NCBI GenBank assembly: GCA_964530525.1
Contig: CAZHBH010000088.1
Location: forward strand, 1-7,553
DNA from: CAYNQN01 sp964530525
GTDB taxonomy: Bacteria > Actinomycetota > Acidimicrobiia > Acidimicrobiales > Acidimicrobilacustridaceae
DNA length: 7,553 nucleotides
Reading direction: 5' to 3'
In this document: positions 1 to 6,080 of the stretch, piece after piece
Layout of the letters: each line of letters opens with the position of its first letter
Position numbering within the stretch: position 1 is the stretch's first letter
Notes under the pieces: generated by a model
Told to the model about the DNA's origin: nothing
Databases searched by the model: none
The model's input: only the letters and a program-made list of their open reading frames with translations
Made by a program: the position numbers and the translations under genes

Positions 1-147
1 TTCCTCTTCGATGATCTCGTTGCAAAGGTCAATGCACTCGTCGCAGATGTAGACGCCAGGTCCGGCGATGAGCTTCTTCACCTGCTTCTGCGACTTGCCG
101 CAGAACGAGCACTTGAGAAGCTCGCCTCCGTCCCCGAACTTGGCCAC
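1..147 (-). CDS. clpX: ClpX, ATPase subunit of the Clp protease (N-terminal fragment, cut by left window edge)
   Basis: ClpX is a AAA+ unfoldase that recognises substrates and threads them into the ClpP chamber in the cytosol. Only 49 codons are in the window; the gene continues beyond base 1. They encode the ClpX zinc-binding domain: Cys13-x2-Cys16, then Cys35-x2-Cys38, with the family pattern CSFCGKSQ...GPGVYICDEC followed by an acidic helix (NEIIEEE). The AAA+ core is not visible. I chose the GTG at 147-145 because GGGAG lies 5 bases upstream (157-153) and the translation begins VAKFGDGGELLKC, the usual ClpX start. It follows clpP on the same strand after 57 bases with no obvious terminator, so co-transcription with tig and clpP is likely. 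The C4 zinc finger followed by this acidic segment, directly after clpP, makes the identification secure even though most of the protein is missing. Confidence 0.95.
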   Translation of the reverse strand, partial: MAKFGDGGELLKCSFCGKSQKQVKKLIAGPGVYICDECIDLCNEIIEEE

Positions 148-204
148 TGCGACTCCCGATCTCTCGTGTGCTGGTGCGCTGCCTGGGTTGGATCGCTGAC
201 CCGG

Positions 205-837
205 TCAGCTGACCGCGCTTATGGGGCCGCTGACATCCGCCAGCTGCCGGGCGGCTATGACCTCATCGATGATGCCGTACTCGCGGGCCTCAGCGGCGGA
301 CATCACGAAGTCGCGGTCCGTGTCCTTGTGCACCTTGTCGATGGATTGGCCCGTGTGAGCTGCGAGGATCTCCTCGAGCAGCGTTCTGAGGCGGTTGATC
401 TCTCGTGCTGCCAACTCGATGTCGGTCGCTTGGCCGTAAGCCTCTGAGTAGGGCTGGTGCAACAGCACCCGGGTGTGCGGGAGCGCCAGGCGCTTCCCCT
501 TCGTCCCCGCTGCGAGGAGCACGGCGGCAGCCGAGGCCGCCTGACCGAAGCAGATGGTGGAGACGTCGTTCTTGACGAACTGCATCGTGTCGTAGATGGC
601 GAGGAGCGCCGTGATCGACCCGCCCGGGGAGTTGATGTAGAGGTTGATGTCCTTGTCGGGGTTCTCCGACTCCAGGTGGAGCAACTGGGCGCAGATGAGG
701 TTCGCGATCGTGTCGTCGATGGGTGTACCGACGAAGATGATGTTCTCCTTGAGGAGCTTGGAGTAGAGGTCGAAGCCCCGCTCTCCCTGAGGGGTCTTCT
801 CGAAGACGTTAGGTACGAGATAGCTCCTGGGGTTCAT
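205..837 (-). CDS. clpP: ATP-dependent Clp protease proteolytic subunit, ClpP2-like
   Basis: ClpP is a serine peptidase that forms a double heptameric chamber and degrades proteins delivered by ClpX or ClpC in the cytosol. The 210-residue length is normal for the family. The catalytic triad is visible: Ser102 in GQAASAAA, His127 in HTRVLLHQP, and Asp176 in KDTDRD. The spacing (25 and 49 residues) matches that of E. coli ClpP. The N-terminus (YLVPNVFEKTPQGERGFD) is the usual axial-loop and propeptide region. The GQAASAAAVLLAAGT stretch matches mycobacterial ClpP2 rather than ClpP1, which has MAASMGEF. The ATG overlaps the tig stop (ATGA, 837-834) and GAGAGG (850-845) stands 7 bases upstream, so translation is probably coupled to tig. 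The oddity is context: many actinobacteria carry clpP1 and clpP2 in tandem here, but this locus has one gene. A second subunit may be encoded elsewhere. Function is very secure; paralogue assignment is inferred from one motif. Confidence 0.97.
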   Translation of the reverse strand: MNPRSYLVPNVFEKTPQGERGFDLYSKLLKENIIFVGTPIDDTIANLICAQLLHLESENPDKDINLYINSPGGSITALLAIYDTMQFVKNDVSTICFGQAASAAAVLLAAGTKGKRLALPHTRVLLHQPYSEAYGQATDIELAAREINRLRTLLEEILAAHTGQSIDKVHKDTDRDFVMSAAEAREYGIIDEVIAARQLADVSGPISAVS

Positions 838-2192
838 CGGTCATCCTCTCCGTCAGCCTCGGCTGGATCCGGGTCGTCCTCGACTTGGAGGCTGGCTCGA
901 TCGATCGGCTGGCCCTCCTGGTCGACGAGCTCCGCGTGCTCGACGAGCCACTCGAGAGCCTTTCGCTTCCTCAGATCGGAGCGTACCGCCTGGGTCTGCT
1001 CGGCGCGCTCGAAGCGCTCGCGAACCTGCTCGACGTCCAGCTCGAGCCTGGCCGCCACCTCCGCGTACTCGTCTTCGAGGTCCTGGTCGTCGACCTCGAT
1101 GCCCTCGGCTTCGGCCACGGCCCTGAGGGCCAGGTCCACGCGGGCGCTGAGGGTGGCCGCATCGCGGAGCTCCGCGACGAACTGCCCCTGGTCGCGACCT
1201 GTGCCGGCCAGCCACTGATCGATCGTGAGGCCCTGCGCCTGGAGGCGTAGAGCGATGTCGTTGATCCGGTCCTGGAGCTCCGAGGCGATCAGAGCCTCGG
1301 GGATCTCGTCGTCTACCAGCTCGGCCAGGCCCTCGGCGACCCTCTCCCGCAGCGCCATCTGCGCCTGGGAGCGACGGATGCGCCCGAGCCGCTCGCGCAG
1401 GTCGGAGCGCAGCTCCTCCAGGGTCTCCATCTCCGAGGCCGTCGCCGCGAAGGCATCGTCCAGGTCGGGGAGGCGGCGGGCCTGGACGTCCTTGACCAGC
1501 ACCCTCAGCTCGATGGGATCCCCCTCGGGATCGGCGGGGTGCTGCGCCTCGAACTGCAGGATCGCGCCGGGACGGGAGCCGTGCAGCTGCTCGTCGAGCT
1601 CGGGGACGACTGCGGCGCTGCCGACCTGGTAGAGGTAGTCGTCGGCGGTCAGGCCCTCGATGGGCTCGCCCGCCTGGCTGCCGGCGATGTCGATCGTCAC
1701 GAAGTCGTCGTCGACCGCTGGCCGGTCCACCGCTTCGAGCTCGCCGTGCTGGATCCGGAGCCGCTCGATCTGCTCGTCGACGTCCTCGTCGGTCGCCTCG
1801 GGTGACGGCAGCACGACCCTCAGCCCCTCGTAGCCCGGGACGACGACGCGGGGTCGCACCTCCACGACGGCATCGAAGGCGACCGCTCCAGACTCCACGC
1901 CGTCCGTGAGGTCGATCTCCGGGGAGGCGATCACGTCCACGTCGTGCTCCCGCACGGCTTGGGCGTAGTAGTCGGGGACAGCGTCGGAGATCGCCTGCTG
2001 GCGCGCCGCCTCTGTCCCTATGCGGGCCTCCAGCACCCTGCGGGGCGCCTTGCCGGGTCGGAACCCGGGGATGCGGACCTCCCTTGCGATCTTCTTGAAG
2101 GCCGCGTCTATGGCGGTCTCCAACTCCTCCTCGTCGACCGTGATCGAGAGCTTGACCTTGTTGCCCTCTAGGGGCTCGACGGTGGTCTTCAC
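834..2192 (-). CDS. tig: Trigger factor, ribosome-associated chaperone/prolyl isomerase
   Basis: Trigger factor binds near the ribosome exit tunnel and shields nascent chains. The protein is 452 residues, normal for the family. Order of domains: an N-terminal ribosome-binding domain (about 1-115) with the signature GFRPGKAP at 43-50; an FKBP-like PPIase domain (about 155-245, starting DDDFVTIDIAG and containing VPELDEQLHGSRPG); and a helical C-terminal substrate cradle ending in a very acidic tail (about 437-452). The open frame continues upstream to 2948, but that stretch is antisense to the neighbouring phosphomutase gene and has no trigger-factor similarity. I chose the GTG at 2192-2190 because the conserved start (VKTTVEPLEGNKVKL) begins there, and no other start codon lies between it and the domain. 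No Shine-Dalgarno is visible, but TACACT lies 9 bases upstream, so a leaderless or nearly leaderless mRNA is plausible. It heads a tig-clpP-clpX cluster and overlaps clpP by ATGA. Confidence 0.96.
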   Translation of the reverse strand: MKTTVEPLEGNKVKLSITVDEEELETAIDAAFKKIAREVRIPGFRPGKAPRRVLEARIGTEAARQQAISDAVPDYYAQAVREHDVDVIASPEIDLTDGVESGAVAFDAVVEVRPRVVVPGYEGLRVVLPSPEATDEDVDEQIERLRIQHGELEAVDRPAVDDDFVTIDIAGSQAGEPIEGLTADDYLYQVGSAAVVPELDEQLHGSRPGAILQFEAQHPADPEGDPIELRVLVKDVQARRLPDLDDAFAATASEMETLEELRSDLRERLGRIRRSQAQMALRERVAEGLAELVDDEIPEALIASELQDRINDIALRLQAQGLTIDQWLAGTGRDQGQFVAELRDAATLSARVDLALRAVAEAEGIEVDDQDLEDEYAEVAARLELDVEQVRERFERAEQTQAVRSDLRKRKALEWLVEHAELVDQEGQPIDRASLQVEDDPDPAEADGEDDR

Positions 2193-2252
2193 AGACGGGC
2201 GAGTGTACTGCCAGACTGTCGCAGCCGATCCCAACCCTCGAGGGGCGCCCGC
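2193..2252. promoter_or_regulatory. 60-bp divergent intergenic region between tig and the phosphomutase gene
   Basis: The start codons of tig (minus) and of the phosphomutase gene (plus) are 60 bases apart, so promoters for both operons must lie here or inside the opposite gene. For the plus strand, the Shine-Dalgarno GAGGGG is at 2240-2245, 7 bases before the ATG. The best plus-strand promoter I can find is weak: TTCACA at 2188-2193 (it overlaps the tig start codon) with an 18-base spacer to CAGACT at 2212-2217. I see no clear operator palindrome. Confidence 0.35.
2202..2207 (-). promoter_or_regulatory. Candidate -10 element for tig (leaderless-type promoter)
   Basis: Reading the minus strand, TACACT fits the actinobacterial TANNNT -10 pattern and ends 9 bases before the tig GTG. 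Transcription would therefore start within about two bases of the start codon. The absence of any purine-rich ribosome-binding site before the GTG agrees with this. No convincing -35 hexamer is present at 16-19 bases spacing. The call rests on one short motif and its position, so it is tentative. Confidence 0.4.
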
Positions 2253-2993
2253 ATGACGAAGATCACCGCCGATCGCTTCGACGCCGTCCTCTTCGACCTC
2301 GACGGCGTCCTCACCAAGACGGCAGCCGTGCACGCGAGGGCTTGGGAGCAGATGTTCGACTCCTTCCTGAAGGACCACGCCAGGCGCGAGCACGAGCGCT
2401 ACGAGCCCTTCAGGCAGCCCGACGACTACGTCGCCTACCTGGACGGTGAACCTCGCTACGACGGGGTGAGGAACTTCCTCGCCTCTCGTCACATCACCCT
2501 TCCCGAAGGCTCCCCCGACGATCCGCCGACGGCCCTGACCGTCTGCGGCCTGGGGAACCGCAAGGACGGCTTGGTCCAGACCGAGCTCGCCACCAACGGC
2601 GTGGAGGTCTACGAGGGTTCGGTTGCGCTGCTGAAGGCCGTCCGGGCCGCCGGGATCAAGACCGCTGTGGTCTCGTCGAGCAAGAACTGCAAGAACGTCA
2701 TCGAGGCGGCAGGGATAGCGGACCAGTTCGATGCCCGCGTCGACGGCTACGCCGTGGAGGAGGGCGGGATGGCAGGCAAGCCCGCACCCGACACGTACCT
2801 GGCCGCGGCCAAGGAGCTGGGAGCCCAGCCGGCTAGGGCGGTGGTCCTGGAGGACGCGCTGGCCGGGGTCGAGTCGGGGCGCAACGGGCACTTCGGGCTC
2901 GTGGTCGGGGTCGACCGAGCGAACCAGGCCGACGCCCTGCGCTCGCACGGCGCCGACATCGTCGTGACCGATCTCGCCACGCTGATCCCATGA
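2253..2993 (+). CDS. HAD-superfamily beta-phosphoglucomutase-like protein
   Basis: The family interconverts beta-glucose-1-phosphate and glucose-6-phosphate in the cytosol. All four HAD motifs are present in 246 residues: FDLDGVLT with Asp15 (nucleophile) and Asp17 (acid/base); VVSSSKN with Ser141-143; GKPAPD with Lys176; and LEDALAG with Glu200-Asp201 for magnesium. The ALAGVE and VVSSSKN patterns are those of beta-phosphoglucomutases rather than general phosphatases. The cap between motifs I and II is about 25-30 residues longer than in the lactococcal enzyme. It holds DGEPRYDGVRNFLASR (64-79) and GLGNRKD (99-105), as in the M. tuberculosis Rv3400 group; Arg73 may serve substrate binding (inference). 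The ATG at 2253 has GAGGGG 7 bases upstream. Its stop overlaps the GH65 start (ATGA, 2990-2993), so the two are translationally coupled. This supports a joint pathway from a disaccharide to glucose-6-phosphate. A plain sugar phosphatase is the main alternative. Confidence 0.88.
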   Translation: MTKITADRFDAVLFDLDGVLTKTAAVHARAWEQMFDSFLKDHARREHERYEPFRQPDDYVAYLDGEPRYDGVRNFLASRHITLPEGSPDDPPTALTVCGLGNRKDGLVQTELATNGVEVYEGSVALLKAVRAAGIKTAVVSSSKNCKNVIEAAGIADQFDARVDGYAVEEGGMAGKPAPDTYLAAAKELGAQPARAVVLEDALAGVESGRNGHFGLVVGVDRANQADALRSHGADIVVTDLATLIP

Positions 2994-5362
2994 CCATCTC
3001 TCCCGACGACGGCGGACCTGACCAGGCGACCTCGCCGGGCATCGCCGAGCCCCAGGCCAGCTACCCGATCGAGGGCTGGCACATCCGGGAGACCGACTTC
3101 GACGCCAACGCCCTGGGAGCTAGCGAGACGCTCTTCTCCACGGCCAACGGCTACCTCGGCCTGCGGGCGAACCTCGACGAGGGGACACCTTCCGTCGAGC
3201 ACGGCACGTACCTGAACGGCTTCTACGAGACGCGGCCGTACGTGTACCCCGAGTCGGCCTACGGCTTCGCTCGCGACGCACAGACCATGCTCAACGTGAC
3301 CGACGGCAAGGTGATCCGCCTCAAGGTCGATGGCGAGGACCTCGACATCACCACTGGGACCCTCGTGCAGCACGAGCGGGTGCTGGACCTGCGCCAGGGC
3401 TACTCCGGCCGAGAGGTCGTGTGGGAGTCGCCCGGAGGCAAGCGCATCTCGCTTCGGACCCGGCGGTTGGTGTCTCTCGCGCATCGCCACCTCGCCTGCA
3501 TCGAGTACGAGGTGACCGCGCTCGAGGAGGCCCTCGCGCTCGAGATCTCCTCGGAGCTCGTCGCGAACGAGAGCGACAGCACCCGCGGGGACGACCCCAG
3601 GGAGGTCGCCTCGTACTGGGGCCAGGTGCTCCAGCCCGCGCGGGAGCACCTGGACGGGACCCGACTCGCCCTAGGGCACACCGTCGCACGCAGCGGCCTC
3701 GCCATCTGCTGCGCCGCCGACCACCACATCACCTCCGACCACGAGGTGGAGGTGACCAACGGAAAGGAAGACGGCTCTCGCGTGTGGACCACCTTCGACG
3801 TGAGGGCGGAGGTCGGCATCCCGTTCAGGTTCGTGAAGTACCTCGCCTACACGTACGGGCCTGCGTCGGAGCAAGACGAGCTCCACGAGCGGGCCGAGAG
3901 CCTCCTCGACCACTCCCTCTCGAGGAGCATGCCCGAGCTCATCGGGATGCAGACGAGCATCCTCGACTCGTTCTGGCAGGACTGCCACCTCACGGTGGAC
4001 GGCGACGACGCCGTGCAGCAGGCCGTTCGCTTCGGACTCTTCCAGATCATGCAGGCGTCCGCCCGTGCCGAGCAGACCGGCATACCCGCCAAGGGCCTCA
4101 CCGGGCAGGGCTACGGAGGTCACTACTTCTGGGACATGGAGACCTACGTGCTCCACGTGCTCACATACCTCTCACCGGAGCACACCGCTCGTGCGCTGCG
4201 GTTCCGCCACGCGACCCTCGACGCGGCGCGTGCGAGGGCCGCCGAGCTCTCACTGCCCGGCGCCCTCTACCCATGGCGGACGATCAACGGGCACGAGGCC
4301 TCCGCGTTCTTCCCCGCCGGCACGGCCGAGTACCACATCAATGCCGACGTGGCCGAAGCGATCCAGCACTACGTGGAGGTGACAGGCGACGAGCAGTTCC
4401 TCGTGGAGCACGGCGCGGAGATGCTCGTCGAGACCGCCCGGATGTGGGCCGGACTCGGGTTCTTCGACGACTCGCGTGACGGCGCCTTCTGCATCAACGA
4501 CGTCACGGGCCCCGACGAGTACACGGCCATCGTCGACAACAACACGTTCACCAACCTCATGGCCCGCGCGAACCTCGAGCACGCCGTGGCTGCGGTCGAG
4601 AAGATGAAGGCGGCCCACACCGACGCCTTCGCCGAGCTGGCAGCGAAGCTCTCGCTGGACGACGCAGAGGTCGACCTATGGCGCCGGGCCGCGGAGAAGA
4701 TGTACGTGCACCGCGACGACCGCCTGGGCATCCACGGCCAGGACGACTCGTTCCTCGACAAGGAACCCTGGGACATCTCCACCATCCCTGCGGAGAAGCG
4801 CCCGCTCCTGCTGCACTTCCACCCGCTGCACCTCTACAGGCGCCAGGTGATCAAGCAGGCCGACCTCGTGCTGGCGATGTTCCTCCAGGGGCACCGCTTC
4901 ACCGACGCCGAGAAGCGCGCGAACTTCGACTACTACGACCCCATCACGACAGCCGACTCATCGCTTTCGCTGTGCATCCAGGCGATCATGGCGGCCGAGG
5001 TCGGGCACGTCGACAAGGCGTGGGAGTACACCCGGCACACCGCTCTCACCGACCTGGACGACGAGGCGGGGAACGTCCACGACGGGATCCACATCGCATC
5101 GGTGGCCGGTACGTGGATGGCCCTGGTGTGCGGGTTCGGAGGGCTGCGCAGGCACGAGGGGAAGCTCTCGTTCAAGCCGCAGCTCCCGAGCGCCTTGAAG
5201 GGCCTGACCTTCCGATTGCGCTACCGGGATCGCATGCTGGAGGTGGACGTCAAGCCCGAGAGCACCACCTACTCGCTGCACCGGGGCGACGACGTGGAGA
5301 TCGCCCACAAGGGCACTCCGCTGACGGTCACCAGCACGCAACCGGTGACCGTCGACAACTGA
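2990..5362 (+). CDS. Glycoside hydrolase family 65 protein, probable disaccharide phosphorylase
   Basis: GH65 phosphorylases cleave maltose, trehalose, kojibiose or related alpha-glucobioses with inorganic phosphate, inverting to beta-glucose-1-phosphate. The 790 residues match the usual family length. The order is: an N-terminal beta-sandwich (about 25-290, starting YPIEGWHIRETDFDAN); a linker; an (alpha/alpha)6 catalytic barrel (about 335-710); and a small C-terminal beta domain. Landmarks are WDMETY at 381-386, the general-acid Glu510 in VTGPDEYTAIVDNN, KQAD at 623-626, and the putative phosphate-site residues in DSSLS (656-660) and DGIHIAS (His701). No signal peptide is seen, so it is cytosolic. 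The specificity loop (GHEASAFFPAGTAEYHINAD) is unlike that of well-characterised maltose phosphorylases and resembles the mycobacterial Rv3401 group, whose substrate I cannot state. The start overlaps the phosphomutase stop and lacks a clear Shine-Dalgarno, which implies coupling. Hydrolase activity instead of phosphorolysis remains possible. The family is secure; the substrate is not. Confidence 0.93.
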   Translation: MTISPDDGGPDQATSPGIAEPQASYPIEGWHIRETDFDANALGASETLFSTANGYLGLRANLDEGTPSVEHGTYLNGFYETRPYVYPESAYGFARDAQTMLNVTDGKVIRLKVDGEDLDITTGTLVQHERVLDLRQGYSGREVVWESPGGKRISLRTRRLVSLAHRHLACIEYEVTALEEALALEISSELVANESDSTRGDDPREVASYWGQVLQPAREHLDGTRLALGHTVARSGLAICCAADHHITSDHEVEVTNGKEDGSRVWTTFDVRAEVGIPFRFVKYLAYTYGPASEQDELHERAESLLDHSLSRSMPELIGMQTSILDSFWQDCHLTVDGDDAVQQAVRFGLFQIMQASARAEQTGIPAKGLTGQGYGGHYFWDMETYVLHVLTYLSPEHTARALRFRHATLDAARARAAELSLPGALYPWRTINGHEASAFFPAGTAEYHINADVAEAIQHYVEVTGDEQFLVEHGAEMLVETARMWAGLGFFDDSRDGAFCINDVTGPDEYTAIVDNNTFTNLMARANLEHAVAAVEKMKAAHTDAFAELAAKLSLDDAEVDLWRRAAEKMYVHRDDRLGIHGQDDSFLDKEPWDISTIPAEKRPLLLHFHPLHLYRRQVIKQADLVLAMFLQGHRFTDAEKRANFDYYDPITTADSSLSLCIQAIMAAEVGHVDKAWEYTRHTALTDLDDEAGNVHDGIHIASVAGTWMALVCGFGGLRRHEGKLSFKPQLPSALKGLTFRLRYRDRMLEVDVKPESTTYSLHRGDDVEIAHKGTPLTVTSTQPVTVDN

Positions 5363-5366
5363 ACCC

Positions 5367-5403
5367 GACCTGCGGGCCGCGCTTCGCGCACGACCCGCAG
5401 GTC
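5367..5403. terminator. Stem-loop between convergent genes, candidate bidirectional terminator
   Basis: GACCTGCGGG (5367-5376) is perfectly complementary to CCCGCAGGTC (5394-5403), giving a 10-bp stem. The 17-base loop itself contains a small CGCG-CTT-CGCG hairpin (5378-5388). It lies 5 bases after the GH65 stop on the plus strand and 8 bases after the DUF308 stop on the minus strand, exactly where convergent transcripts need to end. No T-tract follows on either strand, so it would be a non-canonical actinobacterial-type terminator or an mRNA 3'-end stabiliser. Confidence 0.6.
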
Positions 5404-5410
5404 CGCGAGC

Positions 5411-5968
5411 TCAGGACCTTGCGAACCGCCTCGCCTGGACGGAGAGGTAGATCTCGGCGAGGCCCACGATGATCAGGTCGATCCCGATGATCACGGCCAG
5501 TGCCCACAAGGTGATCTTCGGCCACGCGATCGCCAGGATGCCCACCACGAGCTCCACGAAGCCGGCGAAGGCCCACAGCCCGTAGAGGTGCGGCCGGCCC
5601 GCGAGTGACCCGACCATGCGCACGAGCCCTCGGACGATGAGGGCGATCCCGATGATCAGCACCAGGGCCCAGACCGTGATGCTCGGCCAGACGACGGCGA
5701 CGATGCCTGCCGCGATGGAGAGCACGCCCCAGAGGATGGGGACCCACATGCTCGAACCCCATCGAGACGACACGATCAGATCGCCGATGCCGTTGACCAG
5801 GAAGGACACGGCGATGATTATCACGAGTGCCAAGATCGTGATGTGCGGCCAGACGATCGCGATGATCCCTGCCGCCAACGAGACCAGGCCCAGCAGGAGA
5901 CCCAGCCACCACATGCTGGCCGCCCTGCGGGCAGCCTCCTCGTCTACGACTACCACTGCCTCGGTCAT
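5411..5968 (-). CDS. HdeD/DUF308-family membrane protein with six predicted helices
   Basis: This is a small integral membrane protein of 185 residues. HdeD of E. coli is an acid-resistance membrane protein; most family members have no defined function, so none is assigned here. Six hydrophobic segments are visible, at about 20-40, 44-66, 75-94, 97-117, 128-149 and 152-175, arranged as three helix pairs. Each pair is joined by the same turn: WPHIT (40-44), WPSIT (94-98) and WPKIT (149-153). These are spaced 54 and 55 residues apart, so the protein is an internal triplication typical of DUF308. The N-terminus is short, acidic and probably cytoplasmic; the C-terminus is basic (QARRFARS). The ATG at 5968-5966 has an excellent Shine-Dalgarno AAGGAGG with AGGAGG ending 4 bases before it. 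The gene converges on the GH65 gene and lies 112 bases downstream of the acyl-CoA synthetase on the same strand. No functional link to either is evident. Confidence 0.85.
   Translation of the reverse strand: MTEAVVVVDEEAARRAASMWWLGLLLGLVSLAAGIIAIVWPHITILALVIIIAVSFLVNGIGDLIVSSRWGSSMWVPILWGVLSIAAGIVAVVWPSITVWALVLIIGIALIVRGLVRMVGSLAGRPHLYGLWAFAGFVELVVGILAIAWPKITLWALAVIIGIDLIIVGLAEIYLSVQARRFARS
5477..5885 (-). repeat. Three degenerate tandem repeats inside the DUF308 gene
   Basis: The same pattern recurs three times at about 162-165 base spacing. On the plus strand, reading GATGATCA-like, then GGCCA(G/C), then GATG(C/A)C, it appears near 5477-5555, 5640-5720 and 5815-5885. These encode the repeated helix - WPxIT - helix units of the protein. 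The similarity is clear in protein and partial in DNA, which indicates an old internal triplication common to the family rather than a recent duplication. Confidence 0.6.
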
Positions 5969-6080
5969 CAGACCTCCTTGCCACGCGATGTCGAGAGCTC
6001 GTCCAGAGCGGGTGCTCGAACGGAACCGAGCAGAAGTTAGGTCACTCGCCTGCGCCAGGCGGGGATGAGGTCGGCGGGGA
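5969..6080 (-). other. 112-bp gap between acyl-CoA synthetase and DUF308 gene, with a small hairpin
   Basis: This gap separates two genes on the same strand. Its left end carries the strong Shine-Dalgarno for the DUF308 gene. A 6-bp hairpin CGCCTG-CGC-CAGGCG lies at 6047-6061, about 20 bases after the acyl-CoA synthetase stop, and could be a weak terminator, though no T-tract follows. Downstream of it, on the minus strand, TAACTT (6039-6034) fits a TANNNT -10 element for the DUF308 gene, but no -35 partner is visible. I see no ORF or RNA gene here. Confidence 0.35.

Noticed and set aside
457..1218. 253-residue plus-strand ORF opposite clpP and the tig 3' end
   Set aside because: It is a low-complexity Ser/Arg/Val-rich shadow of two clearly conserved minus-strand genes.
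2193..2948. N-terminal extension of the trigger-factor frame to a 704-residue protein
   Set aside because: The extra residues are the antisense reading of the phosphomutase gene and resemble no trigger-factor domain. The conserved family start is at 2192.
2747..3649. 300-residue minus-strand ORF opposite the phosphomutase/GH65 junction
   Set aside because: Both plus-strand genes show full family motifs across this span. The antisense frame shows none.
3421..4479. 352-residue plus-strand ORF inside the GH65 gene
   Set aside because: It is very rich in Arg, Gly and Pro, has no recognisable domain, and overlaps the well-supported GH65 frame.
2253..5362. Possible trehalose synthesis or OtsB-type trehalose-phosphate phosphatase cassette
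   Set aside because: No OtsB domain lies between the HAD and GH65 parts, unlike the fused Rv2006 arrangement. The HAD motifs are of the phosphoglucomutase type.
5328..5984. 218-residue minus-strand ORF overlapping the DUF308 gene in another frame
   Set aside because: Its sequence is rich in Arg, Gly, His and Asp with no membrane segments. The alternative frame has a perfect Shine-Dalgarno and a coherent six-helix protein.
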